Of a stretch of DNA of 64,000 nucleotides, positions 44,199-56,772 are shown piece after piece; position 1 is the stretch's first letter, and each line of letters begins with the position of its first letter. This DNA comes from Prosopocoilus inquinatus (lineage: Eukaryota; Arthropoda; Insecta; Coleoptera; Lucanidae). The notes beneath the pieces were generated by a model that worked only from the letters and a program-made list of their open reading frames with translations, ran no database searches and was not told the origin of the DNA. The stretch spans positions 56,606,212 through 56,670,211 of the forward strand of contig CM069870.1 of NCBI GenBank assembly GCA_036172665.1, read 5' to 3'. A program made the translations under genes and the position numbers.

Positions 44199-45587
44199 AT
44201 GCGCGAAAAAGTTGAAGATGAATTAACAAGATTAATAGAATTAGACGTTAGAGAGCCGATTGATTTTAGTTATTGGGGTACACAGATTGTCCCGGTTCTT
44301 AAAAAAGATGGTTCCGTACGTATATGTGGCGATTTTAAAATTACGATTAATCCCGGATTAGAAATCGATCAGTACCCATTACCGCGTATTGAAGAACTTT
44401 TTTTTTAAATGCAAGGGGGTGTGCACTTTTCCAAACTAGATTTATCACATGCATACCAGCAAATTTGTTTGGACAAAAAGTCTCAAGAGTAACAATTTCG
44501 ACTCACAAAGGACTTTACCGGTATAAGCGATTGCCATTCGGTGTTGCGAGTGCTCCAGCGAAATTACAAAAAATAATGGAATCATTATTACAAAATTTAA
44601 AAGGCGTCCCTGTTTTTCTAGACGACATTTTAATTTGCGGTCGAGATGAAACCGAACATATGATGCGTTTAGAAAAAGTTTTAAAATGTTTACAAGATTC
44701 TGGTTTTAAATTAGGTACCGAAAAGTGTAATATCTTTAAAACACAAATTTCTTATTTGGGATACATTATTGATAAAGACGGGTGGGTTGCGAACTTGTGA
44801 TAATAAAATTGTGGCAATTAGAGATGCTCCAGTCCCAGAAAATGTAACGCAATTAAAATCATTTCTTGGTTTAGTTAATTATTATGGAAAACTTGTACCA
44901 AATTTAGCAACAGTGTTGCATCCTCTATACAATTTATTAAAAAATAATGTAACCTGGTTGTGGTGTAAAAAATGCGATGAAGCTTTTAAAAGCATTAAAA
45001 ATATTTTAATTTCGGCAGAGGTCCTGGTACATTTCAATCCCAAAAATAAAATTAAACCGATTACTGGCGCAAGTGATTACGGCCTTGGGGCTGTTATTGC
45101 ACGTGTTTTCCCGGATAAGCGTGAAAAACCAATAGCGTATGCATCAAGAACCCTAACTGATGCTGAAAAAAAATATTCACAAATTGAAAAAGAAGGGTTG
45201 GCAATTATCTTTGGTTTAAATAAATTTTATCAATACTTATTTGGTAGCGAATTTATTCTAGTAAAAGACCGTAAACCTCTGGTAAGTATATTCCACCCAC
45301 ATAAAGGAATACCGCAATATTCAGCAAACAGGTTAAGACGCTGGGCACTAATCTTGGCAAATTACAACTATAAAATCGAGTACATAAAATCTGCACTGAA
45401 TTCTGCGGACAGTTTATCGCGATTACCAATTTCAGATGATTTATCATATTCGGAGAATTTAGATTTGGATTATATAAACTATTTTAAAAATAATTGTAAG
45501 TTGCCTATAGATTTTAAATTAATTCAAGAATATACAGGAAAAGATACGATTTTACAAAAAGTTATAAATTTTGTTAGGGGTGGTTAG
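44199..45587 (+). pseudogene. Mag-type reverse transcriptase and RNase H
   Basis: There are three open pieces. The first (44199-44408) has WGTQIVPVLKKDGSVRICGD and YPLPRIEELF. A stop in a T-run at 44399-44408 precedes FSKLDLSHAYQQI (first catalytic Asp). The second (44465-44800) has RLPFGVASAPAKLQKIMESL and the polymerase active site F-L-D-D. The third (44769-45587) has LKSFLGLVNYY and the RNase H domain, with two informative losses. The first RNase H Asp in the usual C-D-A-S is Gly (ITGASDYGLGAVI), and T-D-H-K-P has become K-D-R-K-P. Breaks near 44408, 44485 and 44780 inactivate it. Confidence 0.82.
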
Positions 45588-45609
45588 CCGAATAGAAAGT
45601 CGTTAATTC

Positions 45610-46441
45610 CAGAATTGGATAAATATTTTAACTATAAATTCCATTGAAAATAATTGTTTGTTATGGAACAATAGAATTGTAATACCTGATTTTTTGCGAG
45701 TAGAGATATTGAACGAGCTGCATAAATCTCACATGGGTATTGTCAAAATGAAAAGCTACGCCAGATCGTACTTTTGGTGGCCCGGATTGAGTCAAGATAT
45801 CGATAAAATAGCGAAAAATTGTAAGACATGTATGGTACATAAGTCTAATCCACCTAAAGTTTACTTACAACCTTGGAGTTGGCCTGATTATCCTTGGAGT
45901 AGAATTCACATCGATTTTTTTGGTCCATTTTTGAATTATCACTTTTTAATAATTTTAGACGCTCATACCAAATGGAAAGAAGTGTGTGTAATGAAAAATA
46001 TTACCGCTGCAGAGACAATTCAAAGCTTTTAGTACCATGTTTGCTCGCTATGGTTTACCTGACATAGTAGTCAGTGATAATGGCGCTCAATTTACGTCGA
46101 TCGATTTTCAAAATTTTCTAAAAATGAACGGTATTAAACACATTACGAGTTCTCTCTTTTACCCTATGTCAAATGGGGCAGCAGAAAATTCGGTAAAAAG
46201 CATTAAAAATGCATTAAAAAACGCGTTGGGAAATTCAAAGAAAATTAATTTAAATTTGGTTTTAAGTAATTTTCTGTTTGATTATCGAAATACGGTTCAT
46301 TCCACTACAGGAGTATCGCCTGCTTTTTTAATGTTTGGCAGAAGTCTCAAGTCGGGATTTGATTTGTTAAAACCTGATAGTAATATTAAGAATCGAGTTA
46401 AACTAAATCAAGAGAAACAAATCAAATATTTTAAAGATTAG
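45610..46441 (+). pseudogene. Mag-type integrase
   Basis: The zinc region has HKSHMGIVKMKSYARSYFWW and C-K-T-C. The core has IHIDFFGPF (first Asp) and VVSDNGAQFTS (second Asp). Its end has SNGAAENSVKSIKNALKNAL (catalytic Glu). So all three D,D35E residues are present, but a stop at about 46030 and a preceding break near 45590-45640 split it. The C-terminal part continues F-D-Y-R-N-T-V-H-S-T-T-G-V-S-P-A-F-L-M-F-G to 46441. Confidence 0.82.
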
Positions 46442-46485
46442 TTAAAGATTATAGACAAGTTAATAATCCAGTTTAGATAAAAGCG

Positions 46486-46746
46486 TTGGTTACCAAAAAC
46501 ATTGGTAAATGTAATTGTATTGTGTACATACCTGAACTTGACCTAAGTTGGAAACGTCATTACAATCAAATTATTAAAATTCGTTCATTCGATATAAAAA
46601 GATCAAGCAGTTTGCCGGTAGTTGAACCCTTAAGAACAGATGAAAATGTTAATGTCGATTCCAACGCAGGCAATGAGATAAATGATCAATCGATGGTCAA
46701 TAGGCCAAAAAGAAATGTGAAACCACCTGATCGTTTACAATACTAA
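46486..46746 (+). pseudogene. Mag-type integrase C-terminal tail
   Basis: An 86-codon frame after one more break. W-K-R-H-Y-N-Q-I-I-K-I-R is followed by a polar stretch and the closing R-P-K-R-N-V-K-P-P-D-R-L motif common to Ty3-type pol ends. It stops about 65 bases before the 3' LTR. Confidence 0.7.
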
Positions 46747-46811
46747 TTAAGTTATGTAAATGTAAAAATGTAAGAATTATGATTTATTTAATTTTTCCGT
46801 TTAAGGCAGGG

Positions 46812-46996
46812 TGATGTAGTGTAGTTAATTGAAACAAGTGCGGTGGACTAGTTTTTAGTTCTGCATGTGTTGTTAATGCTATACGGAGTTCAGCGCTTTG
46901 TTAGTTGTACGGACACTTGTTGTTTGGGTTCCAATAAATAAATAAAATAAATCTTAAAACTAATTGTTGACATCTTTTTAAATCAAAAATGCAACA
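46812..46996 (+). repeat. 3' LTR of the Mag-type element
   Basis: 185 bp, partner of 42579-42755. Confidence 0.85.
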
Positions 46997-47001
46997 GTAA
47001 G

Positions 47002-50000
47002 TACCTTATTTATGCCAGAGTCGGGCGCAGATGGGTGCTTCTTCGTATTTGTCAGTATAGTCAGATTACGAGTGTGAAATTGTCATAATATTTTTCTTGT
47101 CAGATTCTGGCATCTATCAAAATTTATGTAAGCAACCCAATGTAACTAGAATACGGCCTGCTCCGACGAGAAAAAAAAGTGAATGCTTATTAGTTTCATT
47201 TTAATGCCTCATTTTCATTCTTGTTTCAGAAATTTAAATATGGTTTGAGCGTCGTTTCTTTCTTCTTTCGCGTTCGTTTTAACTAATAGTCGCTCCATAC
47301 ATCTTTCTGTTTCATATGTAAAGGTCAAAGTTTGATATGCAGATATGTTACAGAAATTTGCATTTCATTTACCCTGTACGTGACGTTGAAGAAATTACTA
47401 GAAAATATGCATTTTAAAGCAGTACATTTTTAATCTGAACCCTCGTATGTTGGTCTTGTGTAAAATGAAAGATGATTTGAATTAATTAAACGGAAACTTC
47501 TCGAGATTTTTTTTACATTTCACCTTGAATTTGTGTATCGTGAATAAAATCATCGTTAAAGTAGATTTTATGAGATAAATGATTTGAAAATAAAACTTTT
47601 GTTTATTTACGTTTGAAAGAAAACGTAAACATATTTTAATTAAAATCCAAACCGCCTCCTCCACCAATACTCTTTAGGTATCTTTCTTTCTTTTTCAGAA
47701 AGTGATCACTGTATTTTTTATAGGTACTCCTTATGTTGTGAGAAAAACACAGAGGTATTTTTTTGTGTTTTACTTGTTATTTTAAGGATTCGTTAAGTGA
47801 GTTTCATTGTTGAATTTAACATTTCTGTCGCCTAAAGAAAAAATCAAGGTGTATATTTTCCTTCCCAGCAACTCCTTTTTATAATAAAATTAAAGCTTAC
47901 AGGAAAGTTTCCTGCTGGAAGCATAATTAATAAAAATTATCGCCGAGATCTATACAACAGTGCATAAATCAGGTTGAACTTTTTTTTTAAAGTCGAGCCA
48001 ACAAATGCCCGAGTTAAAAACTCGTTTGAAGGAAAGGCGTATCATTACGCTAATTTGAAATTTTGTGGCCCGTAATTATGGCAGATCGTCGGAGCGAAAA
48101 AAATTTGACGGAAATTGCTTATAAAAAGGAGGGTCGGTGACGTTATTAACAAAATTAAATAACATTTTATGCCCGGCACTTTTGGGAGTTGCCATTCGAT
48201 AAAAAAATATTCAAAGCAACTTCCGAGGATATTTATATTTTTTTATTCAGATATATACTCATTTATGATTTTATTTCATTTTGATTGAAGCTTGGGGTTG
48301 TTGATACTCTTTTATTACGTTTCCAGTTCTTTTATATTTTAAAGGCAGATATTAAATATTTTATATACAGTTCATGTGAAAATTGCTTTTCAAATACCCT
48401 AAAATTTAAATAATTGAATATAATAGACTTAAAAAAATTGTTTTATATTCTTCAAAGTTTACGAGGCTTTTGTCTAAAAGCAATGTTGATCAAAACTTTT
48501 GACCTTTTTCTCTTTTGTTTCCACAAACGTAATTTCCGTGCCTGTTCCAAATTTTTTCACATTTTAAATCTTTTTAAAATCAAAAATGAAATAATAATTT
48601 ATGTTATATTAAAGCATGAATTTAGATGTTTACGAGCAGTGGAAAGTATAAAATAAAAATTTGTGAAATATCAAGTCAATGTTAATTTAAGTTTTTAATT
48701 AATCCTAGTTATCTCGTTTTATATGTATATATCTGATTTGTCTGTCTGTCAAAACAATTCCCATAAAACAAATTATCACAATTCTAATCTAATTCTATGT
48801 TGATTGTTGATTGTGTTGATTTCCAAGTCACCCACTTCCATTATTTTTCCTCATAATTCACATATCGCATCGTTTGTTATTGTACAATTACAATATCGTC
48901 GGTTCGTAAACACAAAATTTGAATATTCGTAAAAATTAATTTAAAAGCACGCGAACAACTAAAAAGCTGCGTTCGAGCGGGCCGTATTTTCGAAGATAAT
49001 TCAGTTATTTCCAACCTCAGTTACTCAACTTTGTTCCGTAAATTAAAAATGTTTTTTTTTATTAAAAAAAAGAAAAACAACGCCCGGAAGAAATTACTTT
49101 CAGTTACCGGAGAATTCTGCACGTGCGCTTGCAAACTTGCTAATTGCAGAAGTTACGCTTAAACTCGAGCGAGTTGCAGTTAATTGCATAGGATAGTGCC
49201 GCCAAGAAATTTGGAATCAATCGGCGATTAATTGCTTTGAAATTCTGTTAATTATACAAAGTGGTCGGAGTGATTTCGTCTTGATACCCTTAAACGGCTC
49301 TTATCTACATTCAAGAAGTGTAATAGTGAGGAGTGAGTTGCATATTCTATGAATTTATGCGACATCTATAATAATTATAATTAATTCATATTCTCCAGAA
49401 ACTGCAAGTTTAGTTTTGTTGTCGTTGTTTTGTAATTAAGTATAAAATTGCTCACTCTGATATTTGAAAATTTAAAATGAACTCTTAAATAATAAAAGCC
49501 AAAGAGGATATGACACATGACACATCTTGGTGAATAGACCACCCATAAACCAGAAAGGAATGACCAGTTATAATTACCGTCACATTCCAGCGAACTTCTC
49601 CAGCCACTCTGAAACTTAGAAACAGAGATATTAAATAGTAAAATGCTACCTTCCTGAGTAGAAACAAGATTTGTGCTGAAGAAATTAACTTACAGCACAG
49701 TCAGCAGTTTCAGTTGCGACGGATGTGAGTGTTTCTTAGACGCGTCGCCTAATCTTAATCTGAGATGAGGAGAGGACAAAAGGAAATGACTGAATTTATG
49801 CAACAATTTTAATAAGAGTGAAATATGGAAACAACATTAAAGTGTGTACCAACCTTCGCACACTTAAAGAGTGTATGCGCACCTATCAAAAATAACTTTG
49901 GCATTCAAAATATTAACAACAATCACATGTTAAAGCAAATTCAACAAATGGCGGATTCATGGCTGTTATAGCTTTAGATTTTTAAAACTTTACTTATCGC

Positions 50001-50338
50001 AATATTATTCTGGCGTTAAGCACCAAAAATTTAGAGTATAAACAGTAATGTGAAGCGCGCATTCGTATGCAGATTGCATGGCAGCGTGTTGACAACGTAA
50101 GTTAGACAACCCGCACGACGTCTAAGGGCAAATAACCGTAAAAAATGCATTATGAGAAAGTACCACGCTACTTTAAAAAAAAAACAATCGGAAAACAACA
50201 ACCGGGTACATGTATTTTCCTACCCTCTTACCCTTAGAAGCAATGTAAGTTGCCTACTTTACGATTCAAACAGTCGTAGTCGGTAATTCGCGTTCCATCC
50301 GATTAGTGTTTCTATGGCCCAAAAGGTACAGTTATTCA
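47002..50338. other. No gene recognised
   Basis: AT-rich, single-copy in appearance, with slightly GC-richer patches near 48950-49300. No conserved frame, RNA gene or element ends were found. Confidence 0.45.
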
Positions 50339-51270
50339 TTAAGGCTGTTTGCTCGGCCTCAAAATCGTTTTTCCCATTTCCTGGGCTTATTTTTCATTAA
50401 AATCGTACCAATTTTTCGTGAAATTTTTTTAAATAGAGTCTGTTAGGCGGCTAAAGGCTCGTTTTTCGAGAATTTCCAAAAAGGCCTTAAAAAAAATTAA
50501 AATTAAAAAAACTCGAAAATGTAAGCTTTTAGCCGAAATTTCGCAGTATTCAATAATAATAAATCATTTAATTTTTTTTTAAATAAGGTCAGGAAATTGG
50601 AAACAAATTTGAAATTTTCGGAATGAAATCGCTGAAATCAAATGTGGTATGTGATACACGCTAGCTCCGCCTTCGGGCCTAGTGCAAGAGGGGCGAATTC
50701 GCACATTTCATTCTCCCGATTTAGTGACAGATGAAGAGTGTGAGTGAGAGCGAATACGTTTCAGTGCGTATATGAGTGAAACACAGAATACACGCACCGT
50801 AAACACACGAACGCTACCGAGCGCCGCCAGAAAATAAGTGCCTATAATTCTACAAATATTTCTGTTTTCAGAGTAGTAATAGTAGTGCTTTTTGGTAAAT
50901 TTTTTATGCTACATTGAAAGAAACATTTTTGTCATAATAAACTTCTGCAAATCTGGTAATCATGCACTTAATTAGTTTTAAAAAGGGAATACTCAACAAA
51001 TTTGTGTTATTATGTTATTTATTTGTGTAGAGTACACATTTACCTTGACATTAAAAATCCCTGTTAATGCATGTAATTAATATTATGTGATAACACAGGA
51101 ATAAACAATAAATAAAATGGGTCGGTGATGTAACATTTTGAATATCAAGTTCACCCAAATAGTGAAACGGAACTGCGTCCAATAATTTTTGTTTCTACAC
51201 AACTAATTGAATAAAATATAAATATTTGATGAATACGAGGATTCAGATCTCATCAACTGTAACCCTAAAA
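50339..51270. repeat. Left outer arm of the inverted pair
   Basis: Inverted copy of 59685-60595. Shared blocks include the TTAA end, the CGGGAGAATGAA(A/T)GTGCGAATTCG block, a block of CACAC/ACGCAC phrases near 50770-50810, and AGATCTGAATCCTCGTATTC in complement near 51250. It is non-coding; it would be the 3' region of the transposon. Confidence 0.8.
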
Positions 51271-51480
51271 TAAATTTATTTTAACAAATAACGTTACTGC
51301 CAACTAAAATGTCAGATTTTCATAGATAGTCCGAATTTAAAACAATTGTGAACGATTTATATTAGTACGTTATTTCAATCGGTAAACTTCCGCCTATTAA
51401 TAAAAAATAAAGTATAGTTTTAGAAAATCAGCGCATATGCAACTGTCAACAAAAAAAAGGACATTTAATGTCACCTACAA

Positions 51481-52158
51481 CTACGGTTTCAAATCTGGAA
51501 GTGCATCTGCACAACTATTCGTTAAAGCCAACTGCCCTTGAATCTGATAGTAGTAGATACGTGTTTTCATCAGTTTCACAGTATTGCCATCTAAAAAGAA
51601 ATAGGGCATAACTTTCATCTTTGCTGCTTCCTGAGGAGTTATTTTTAACTTCGCTAACTTATAGGGACACTTAATCTCAATTATAGCATCCTCACCAACT
51701 AGTCCATCAGGACTAGCTCCAAGATACGGCATTTCTTTAGATATAAATAATCCGCCGTTATCAACTTTATGTCTAAATTCCTGTGAAAATTGTTTTCTTG
51801 CAAATTCTTCATAGTCGTGGCACCAATTTGTAACTATACTTCCCGAAAAATTAGAGGAAATAAATTTTTACGCCAATTTTTTGGTATCAGTTGTTTGACG
51901 TCTTTTACAGACAATACCAAATTTCGATGCTGTTAGTCTTCGCTCTTTGTGCCATTTCACTTTGGTGTTTTGACCAACAGTGTTTCTCTCTAACGATTCT
52001 AACTCTACCTGGGTCCTGCTCAAGTAGTTCATTAAAGATGATTTCTTTTCTTCTAAGTTTTCAAGAGGGATCACCTCTTCTACTAGTCCGTAGTCAGCTT
52101 CAGCTTCGGCTGCCTGTTTTCTTTTCTGCCTTGCCCAGGAAATAGTCGTGCTCTGCAT
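51481..52158 (-). pseudogene. YqaJ-type nuclease of the left copy
   Basis: On the - strand the N-terminal piece (52158-51868) has VKWHKERRLTASKFGIVCKR, the W-x-x-x-R-x-x-R-L-T-A-S-x-F-G start of transposon YqaJ domains. It ends in a stop. The second piece (51732-51481) has MPYLGASPDGLVGEDAIIEI followed by K-C-P-Y: the D-x(n)-E-x-K metal-binding core of lambda-exonuclease/YqaJ nucleases. YYYQIQGQLAL follows, the conserved Q-x-x-x-Q/Q-G-Q-L motif. The nuclease core is kept, but the two pieces are in separate frames and the end is truncated against the neighbouring arm. It is about 95% identical to the copy on the right. Confidence 0.78.
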
Positions 52159-52191
52159 TTTCAGTAAAAACGTCTCCTACGCAACATTGAC

Positions 52192-54036
52192 GTATACAGT
52201 GTGCCTGAATTTCGTAGGGACAGCATGAGTAACTTCTGTATTTGAAGAGATAGAAAGATTATTAAATTAGCAAAAAGGTGCAGGTTCGAGAGCTTATTAA
52301 GAATCCATTTTCAAATATTACTTGTCATGGCCAACTTGGTTAAAATTTTACAAAAACCAAAATGTCTTAATTTCTTTTATTTGCCGTAACTTTTGTGTTA
52401 CTTAAGATATTGAGATGCGGTTTGAACTAATTTGCACGATAATTTAAGTACTTTTATGGGCACTTAATAAAACTAATCCCATTTTTACAAATTTTCAATA
52501 ATCTAACCTAACCTTAAAATTTTAAATTGGTACCTCCTAATTTTTTCGGTCCTTTTAAGAGAGATCTTTTCTCTGAATGCAATGATGTATCACATCATAT
52601 GGAAACTTCTTCAAAATTTTGGGAAAGCGAATTTATTCTTTTTATGCTAGTGCCATAATCACAAAACTTTGTTATCGAGACTGTTGCAAGCCAACCGCGC
52701 CCTTGTTAACGATAGTAATAAAGGGGCGTTTACATTACATACATATTTGTATTTTACATGTGCCCTTCATATTGTTTGAAAAGTCTGGAATGAATCTGAA
52801 ATTTGTCTCATACTACTATTACATTTTTCATGTATTTGACATGTATCCGACATGTCTTACAGGACAGATTTGTATTCCAAATTAATGGAAAACACAGCGA
52901 TCGCAGACCATGCAAAGATACTTACGCATGTGCAGAATAGTTAGTTGTTTTAAATTATTAAGCGATGGTTTGTGACGATGGAGTGATCCAAAAAGAGCAT
53001 AGTAATAATATGCGGCCGCGACCAAAAACAAAAATTGATTGATCTTTCACGAGCGATACTTTTTTTTGTTATTAAATATGTAGCGAACAAGTCACATAGT
53101 GTAAACGGTGTCCTGTGCTAGTATTTGTCGAAGACTTGTGCTAAAGATTCATCAGGATTTGTATGCGACAAGTCGACAGTTTTGTAAAGATTTGTTTTTG
53201 AATTTACTGAAGACATGTATGTAATGTAAGCACTCCTTAAGGATTGCAGAACTTTAAACAGGTCTCGATTCACTTGATCGCGACTATACGTATACCAAGT
53301 GCTACAAGAACGTAGAACTTACTCGTGAAATATACGAAGCTCAGTATCCAGAAAAGGCTACACAGATGAAGCTGCAGTGCCACTGATCGTTGGTGGACAA
53401 TCGTGTACAAGCGATTAAAATTTTCACCAATGAAATTCTTATCTTTTTGGCACATCATACCCCTAGCTGATGTGATATTGGTTTAAAATTTTAACGGCTC
53501 GCTCACCATTGGCTGCAATCGATCAGTGTCTTTGCAGCTTAACTTGCTAAACAAAAAGAAAAATTTCTGTAATCATGGCACTAGCGATTTCTGTTGGTAA
53601 AAAGAATAAGTTCGGTTTTTCAAAATTTTGAAGAAGTCTCCAAATCGTGTGCTACATCATTGCATTCAGAAATATATTTTCTCTTGAAAGAGCCAAGAAA
53701 ATTAGGGAGTACCAATTTAAAATTTTAAGGTTAGGTTAGATTATTGAAAATTTGTAAAAATGAGATTAGTTTTATTAAGTGCCCATAGAAGTACTTAAAT
53801 TATCGTGCAAATTAGTTCAAACCGCATCTCAATATCTTAAATAACAAAAAGTTACAGCAAATAAAAGAAATGAGGAGATTTTGGTTTTTGAAAGATCTTA
53901 ACCAAGTTGGCCATGACAAGTAATATTTGAAGACGGATTGTTAATGAGCTCTCGAAGCTGCATCTTTTTTAATCATCTCTCTATCTCTTCAAAGACAGAC
54001 CCATGCTGTCCCTACGTATCCGGGCACACTTTATAC
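52192..54036. mobile_element. Nested foldback element, left copy
   Basis: Inverted arms of about 450-500 bases start GTATACAGTGTGCC on the left, complement at 54023-54036. They run through shared blocks such as GGTTAGGTTAGATTATTGAA and TGAGATGCGGTTTGAACTA. The middle (about 52680-53500) has no recognisable gene. It separates the YqaJ gene from the transposase region, and the right copy has the same insertion point. Ends near TA suggest a Tc1/mariner-like mechanism. Confidence 0.7.
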
Positions 54037-54893
54037 TTTGGTATATTTGCCTGGACTTTTCCCGATCATTCTCTTATAAATGCGGTGGTGATATTGCTCA
54101 CTGAAATTTTAAGAAACGCTCGCAGCGTGGCATCTCACTTCGTAGCTATTTTTCAAAGAGAAATTAACTCTTTTTCAACCAACAAATTTTGAAACAATTG
54201 AATTGTACGTCTCCGCTGCATTAATGTTCATATTTAAAAATAAACTGTGCCTTATGCGTCAAATGATTACAGCAAGCAATAATATCATGAAATAATCCAC
54301 ATTCTACTAAGTCTGGTACTGAATTAATTTCATTATCTTTGAACCGAGCGCAAAAATAAACGTCACAATCAGAATGATCGCCGAGTACATGCTTAGGGCA
54401 ATGAATAATGTCCTTTTTTAACGCATTAACTTGCTCTGTGAGCGTCGGTACATTAGAGCAGTATTAATTCTTATTCCAATAATCATAAGCACATTTATTC
54501 TGTATAATGTATATTTTTTCTTTACGTCCACTTTAAACCGCAATACTTCATTGTGCCTAATTTTAGTGGATGGAAGTGTAGTCTAGATAAAAAAGCAATC
54601 CACGTAAAATTAAAAAAAAACAGTTTTATAGGGATAATAATAATAACGGTGATAAAACAACAAAATGACGTTATTGATTTACAGAGGAACATGCGATGCG
54701 TTTTTTTTGTGTCGTTGTTTCAATTCTGATAAAATTTCATTTTCCGACAGACCTAGTTTTATTTCCCGAGTTTTACAAAGTTTCTGTGTTAGATCAGGTC
54801 GCCGTTTTTATTTACATCACTTTTACATAAAAAATTTTACTCATCTGAGTGTGCGCTCGCCCTTAAAATTTGCAGGAGCCTGTAAGGGAAGAA
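54037..54893 (-). pseudogene. Mutator-like transposase C-terminal part, left copy
   Basis: On the - strand from about 54450: L-T-E-Q-V-N-A-L-K-K-D-I-I-H, then CPKHVLGDHSDCDVYFC, a Cys/His cluster. DLVECGLFHDIIACCNHLTH follows, then, after a frame change, N-A-A-E-T-Y-N-S-I-V-S-K-F-V-G-G, followed by R-V-N-F-S-L-K-N-S-Y. This last block and the Cys/His cluster match the C-terminal part of the Mutator-like transposases fused to YqaJ in many insect and cnidarian genomes. The DDE core upstream is absent. A Lys-rich piece near 54870-54660 cannot be placed. Confidence 0.65.
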
Positions 54894-55646
54894 CAGTACG
54901 GCTATAATAATAAAAAGAGAGCAGCAATCGTAAACATACTTGTGCTGCAAAACGTCGTACAGTCGTCGAACACCGAGAAATCAGACAGACACACCGCGAA
55001 AGTGGGGTAGGTCCTCCAGAAACACCAACACCGGCCCTGGGAACACCATTACGACTACGATGACTGCATGTCCTAAATTAATAAAGCCAAAACTGATCTT
55101 AGTGAAGAAAAGAGGGTTTTGAACGAATCGAAAACATCGTGACTTCAGTAAAAACCAACCCTTTATAAGCCGACGTAAGGAAAACCAATATGGAATAAAT
55201 GTCAAATGTGAAGGGAAATTAAATCTTTTCGTCGAAATAACAAGTATACAAAAAAAATGTGACTCGCAGAATCGTAACACAAAAAAACTGAGACTTTGCC
55301 GGATTTTATGACTGTCTCGAGGTTTAAAACAGACGTGTGGGCACGGTAGGGGAACATGACCGGGTACTTCCCCTTTCTTCGCAATATTAGTTGCACCCTA
55401 ATTACAAGAACCAATGACACACGAGCTTCTTTATAACGTCTTTGAGATTATTTTGTTAACAGAGTCATTCTTACCGTCGGTCGAATAGTACGGATACTAC
55501 GACCTCGCTCGTTTCGGATTTATATGTCTACGTTTGGTTTAAAATAAACCTTCAATTTGCTTCTCACTGTCAAATTCCGCTGCAGACGCTATGCAAAAGA
55601 TTGTGCAATTAGATCTAAAAATAGAAATTCCGGGCGGTAAATTTGC
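54894..55646. other. Unique spacer between the two arms
   Basis: Not repeated in either arm. It is slightly GC-richer, and no gene was recognised. Confidence 0.5.
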
Positions 55647-55914
55647 TTAAGGCTGTATGCTCGCTTACAGCTGAACTCGATTTCAAATGGGCGTATCACT
55701 ATTTTTCGCATATATTTAGAAGAAACATACGTTCAACATGTGTTCCTGCATTTTTACACACAAACGAAAAGAACAGAGAACAGAATTACCACCTAAACAT
55801 TTTCCTTGTAATTTATGACTTTGCTGTCACTGATCTTTATTTTTGATTGGTTTACGTGTCAGTTTGACACACCCACAAGAGAATATTCCGATAAGGCCTC
55901 ATTCACATGGCTAC

Positions 55915-56772
55915 CGCCCGCGGCCTCCTGCAAATTCTAAGGTCGAGCGCACACTCAGATGAGTAAATTTTTTTCTGTAAAAGTGATGTAAATAAAAACG
56001 GCGACCTGATCTAACACAGAAACTATGTAAAACTCGGAAAATAAAACTACGTCTGTCGGAAAGTGAAAGTTTATCAGAATTGAAACGACACAAAAAAAAA
56101 CGCATAGCATGTTCCTCTGTAAATCAATAACGTCATTTTGTTGTTTCATTATCGTTATTATTACCCCTATAAAATTGTTTTTTTTTTTTAATTTTACGTG
56201 GGTTGCTTTTTTATCTAGACTACACTAGACTAGATCCTGCACTAAAATTAGGCACAATGAAGTATTGCGGTTTAAAGTGGACGTAAAGAAAAAATATACA
56301 TTATACAGAATAATTGTGCTTATGATTATTGGAATAGGAATTAATACTGCTCTAATGTACCGACGCTCATAGAGCAAGTTAATGCGTTAAAAAAGGAGGA
56401 TAATTCATTGCCCTAAGCACGTAATCGGCGATCATTCTGATTGTGACGTTTATTTTTGCACCGGGTTCAAAGATAATGAAATTAATTCAGTTCCAGACTT
56501 AGTAGAATGTGGATGACTTCATGATATTATTGCTTGCTGCAATCATTTGACGCATAATGCACAGTTTATTTTTAAATATGAACATTAATGCAGCGGAGAC
56601 GTACATTTCAATTGTTTCAAAATTTGTTGGTGGAAAAAGAGTTAACTTCTCTTTGAAAAATAGCTACGAAGTGAAATGCCACGCTGCGAGCCTTTCTTAA
56701 AATTTCAGTGAGCAATATCACCACCGCATTTATAAGAGAATGATCGGGAAAAGTCCAGGCAAATATACCAAA
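55915..56772 (+). pseudogene. Mutator-like transposase C-terminal part, right copy
   Basis: + strand counterpart of 54037-54893. V-I-G-D-H-S-D-C-D-V-Y-F-C lies near 56430. N-A-A-E-T-Y-I-S-I-V-S-K-F-V-G-G, continuing as R-V-N-F-S-L-K-N-S-Y-E-V-K-C-H-A-A-S, lies near 56586-56690. The reading is broken by several stops, including one in the segment matching E-C-G-L-F-H (TGA in this copy) that the left copy lacks. So the copies decayed separately. Confidence 0.65.

Larger units (their letters stand above)
42574..47001 (+). mobile_element. Ty3/gypsy retrotransposon, Mag type, inactive
   Basis: The element spans 42579-46996. Its LTRs (177 and 185 bp) start TGATGTAGTG and end CA. A primer site follows the left LTR and a purine run (AAGGCAGGG) precedes the right one. 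Gag with CCHC knuckles, protease, reverse transcriptase, RNase H and integrase follow in the usual order, broken by at least six frameshifts or stops. Five-base flanks GCAAG and GTAAG differ at one base. The LTRs show six substitutions and one small length change, so it is clearly older than the CsRn1-type element. Two gag knuckles and short LTRs suit the Mag clade. Confidence 0.85.

Noticed and set aside
52619..52885. 88-codon frame repeated at 57385-57615 on the other strand
   Set aside because: It is shared only because both lie in copies of the foldback element. The composition is unlike a protein family and the frame differs between copies at its ends.
53735..53755. GGTTAGGTTAG resembling the insect TTAGG telomere repeat
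   Set aside because: Only about two units, present as part of the foldback element arms (also near 52503 in complement and 57760).
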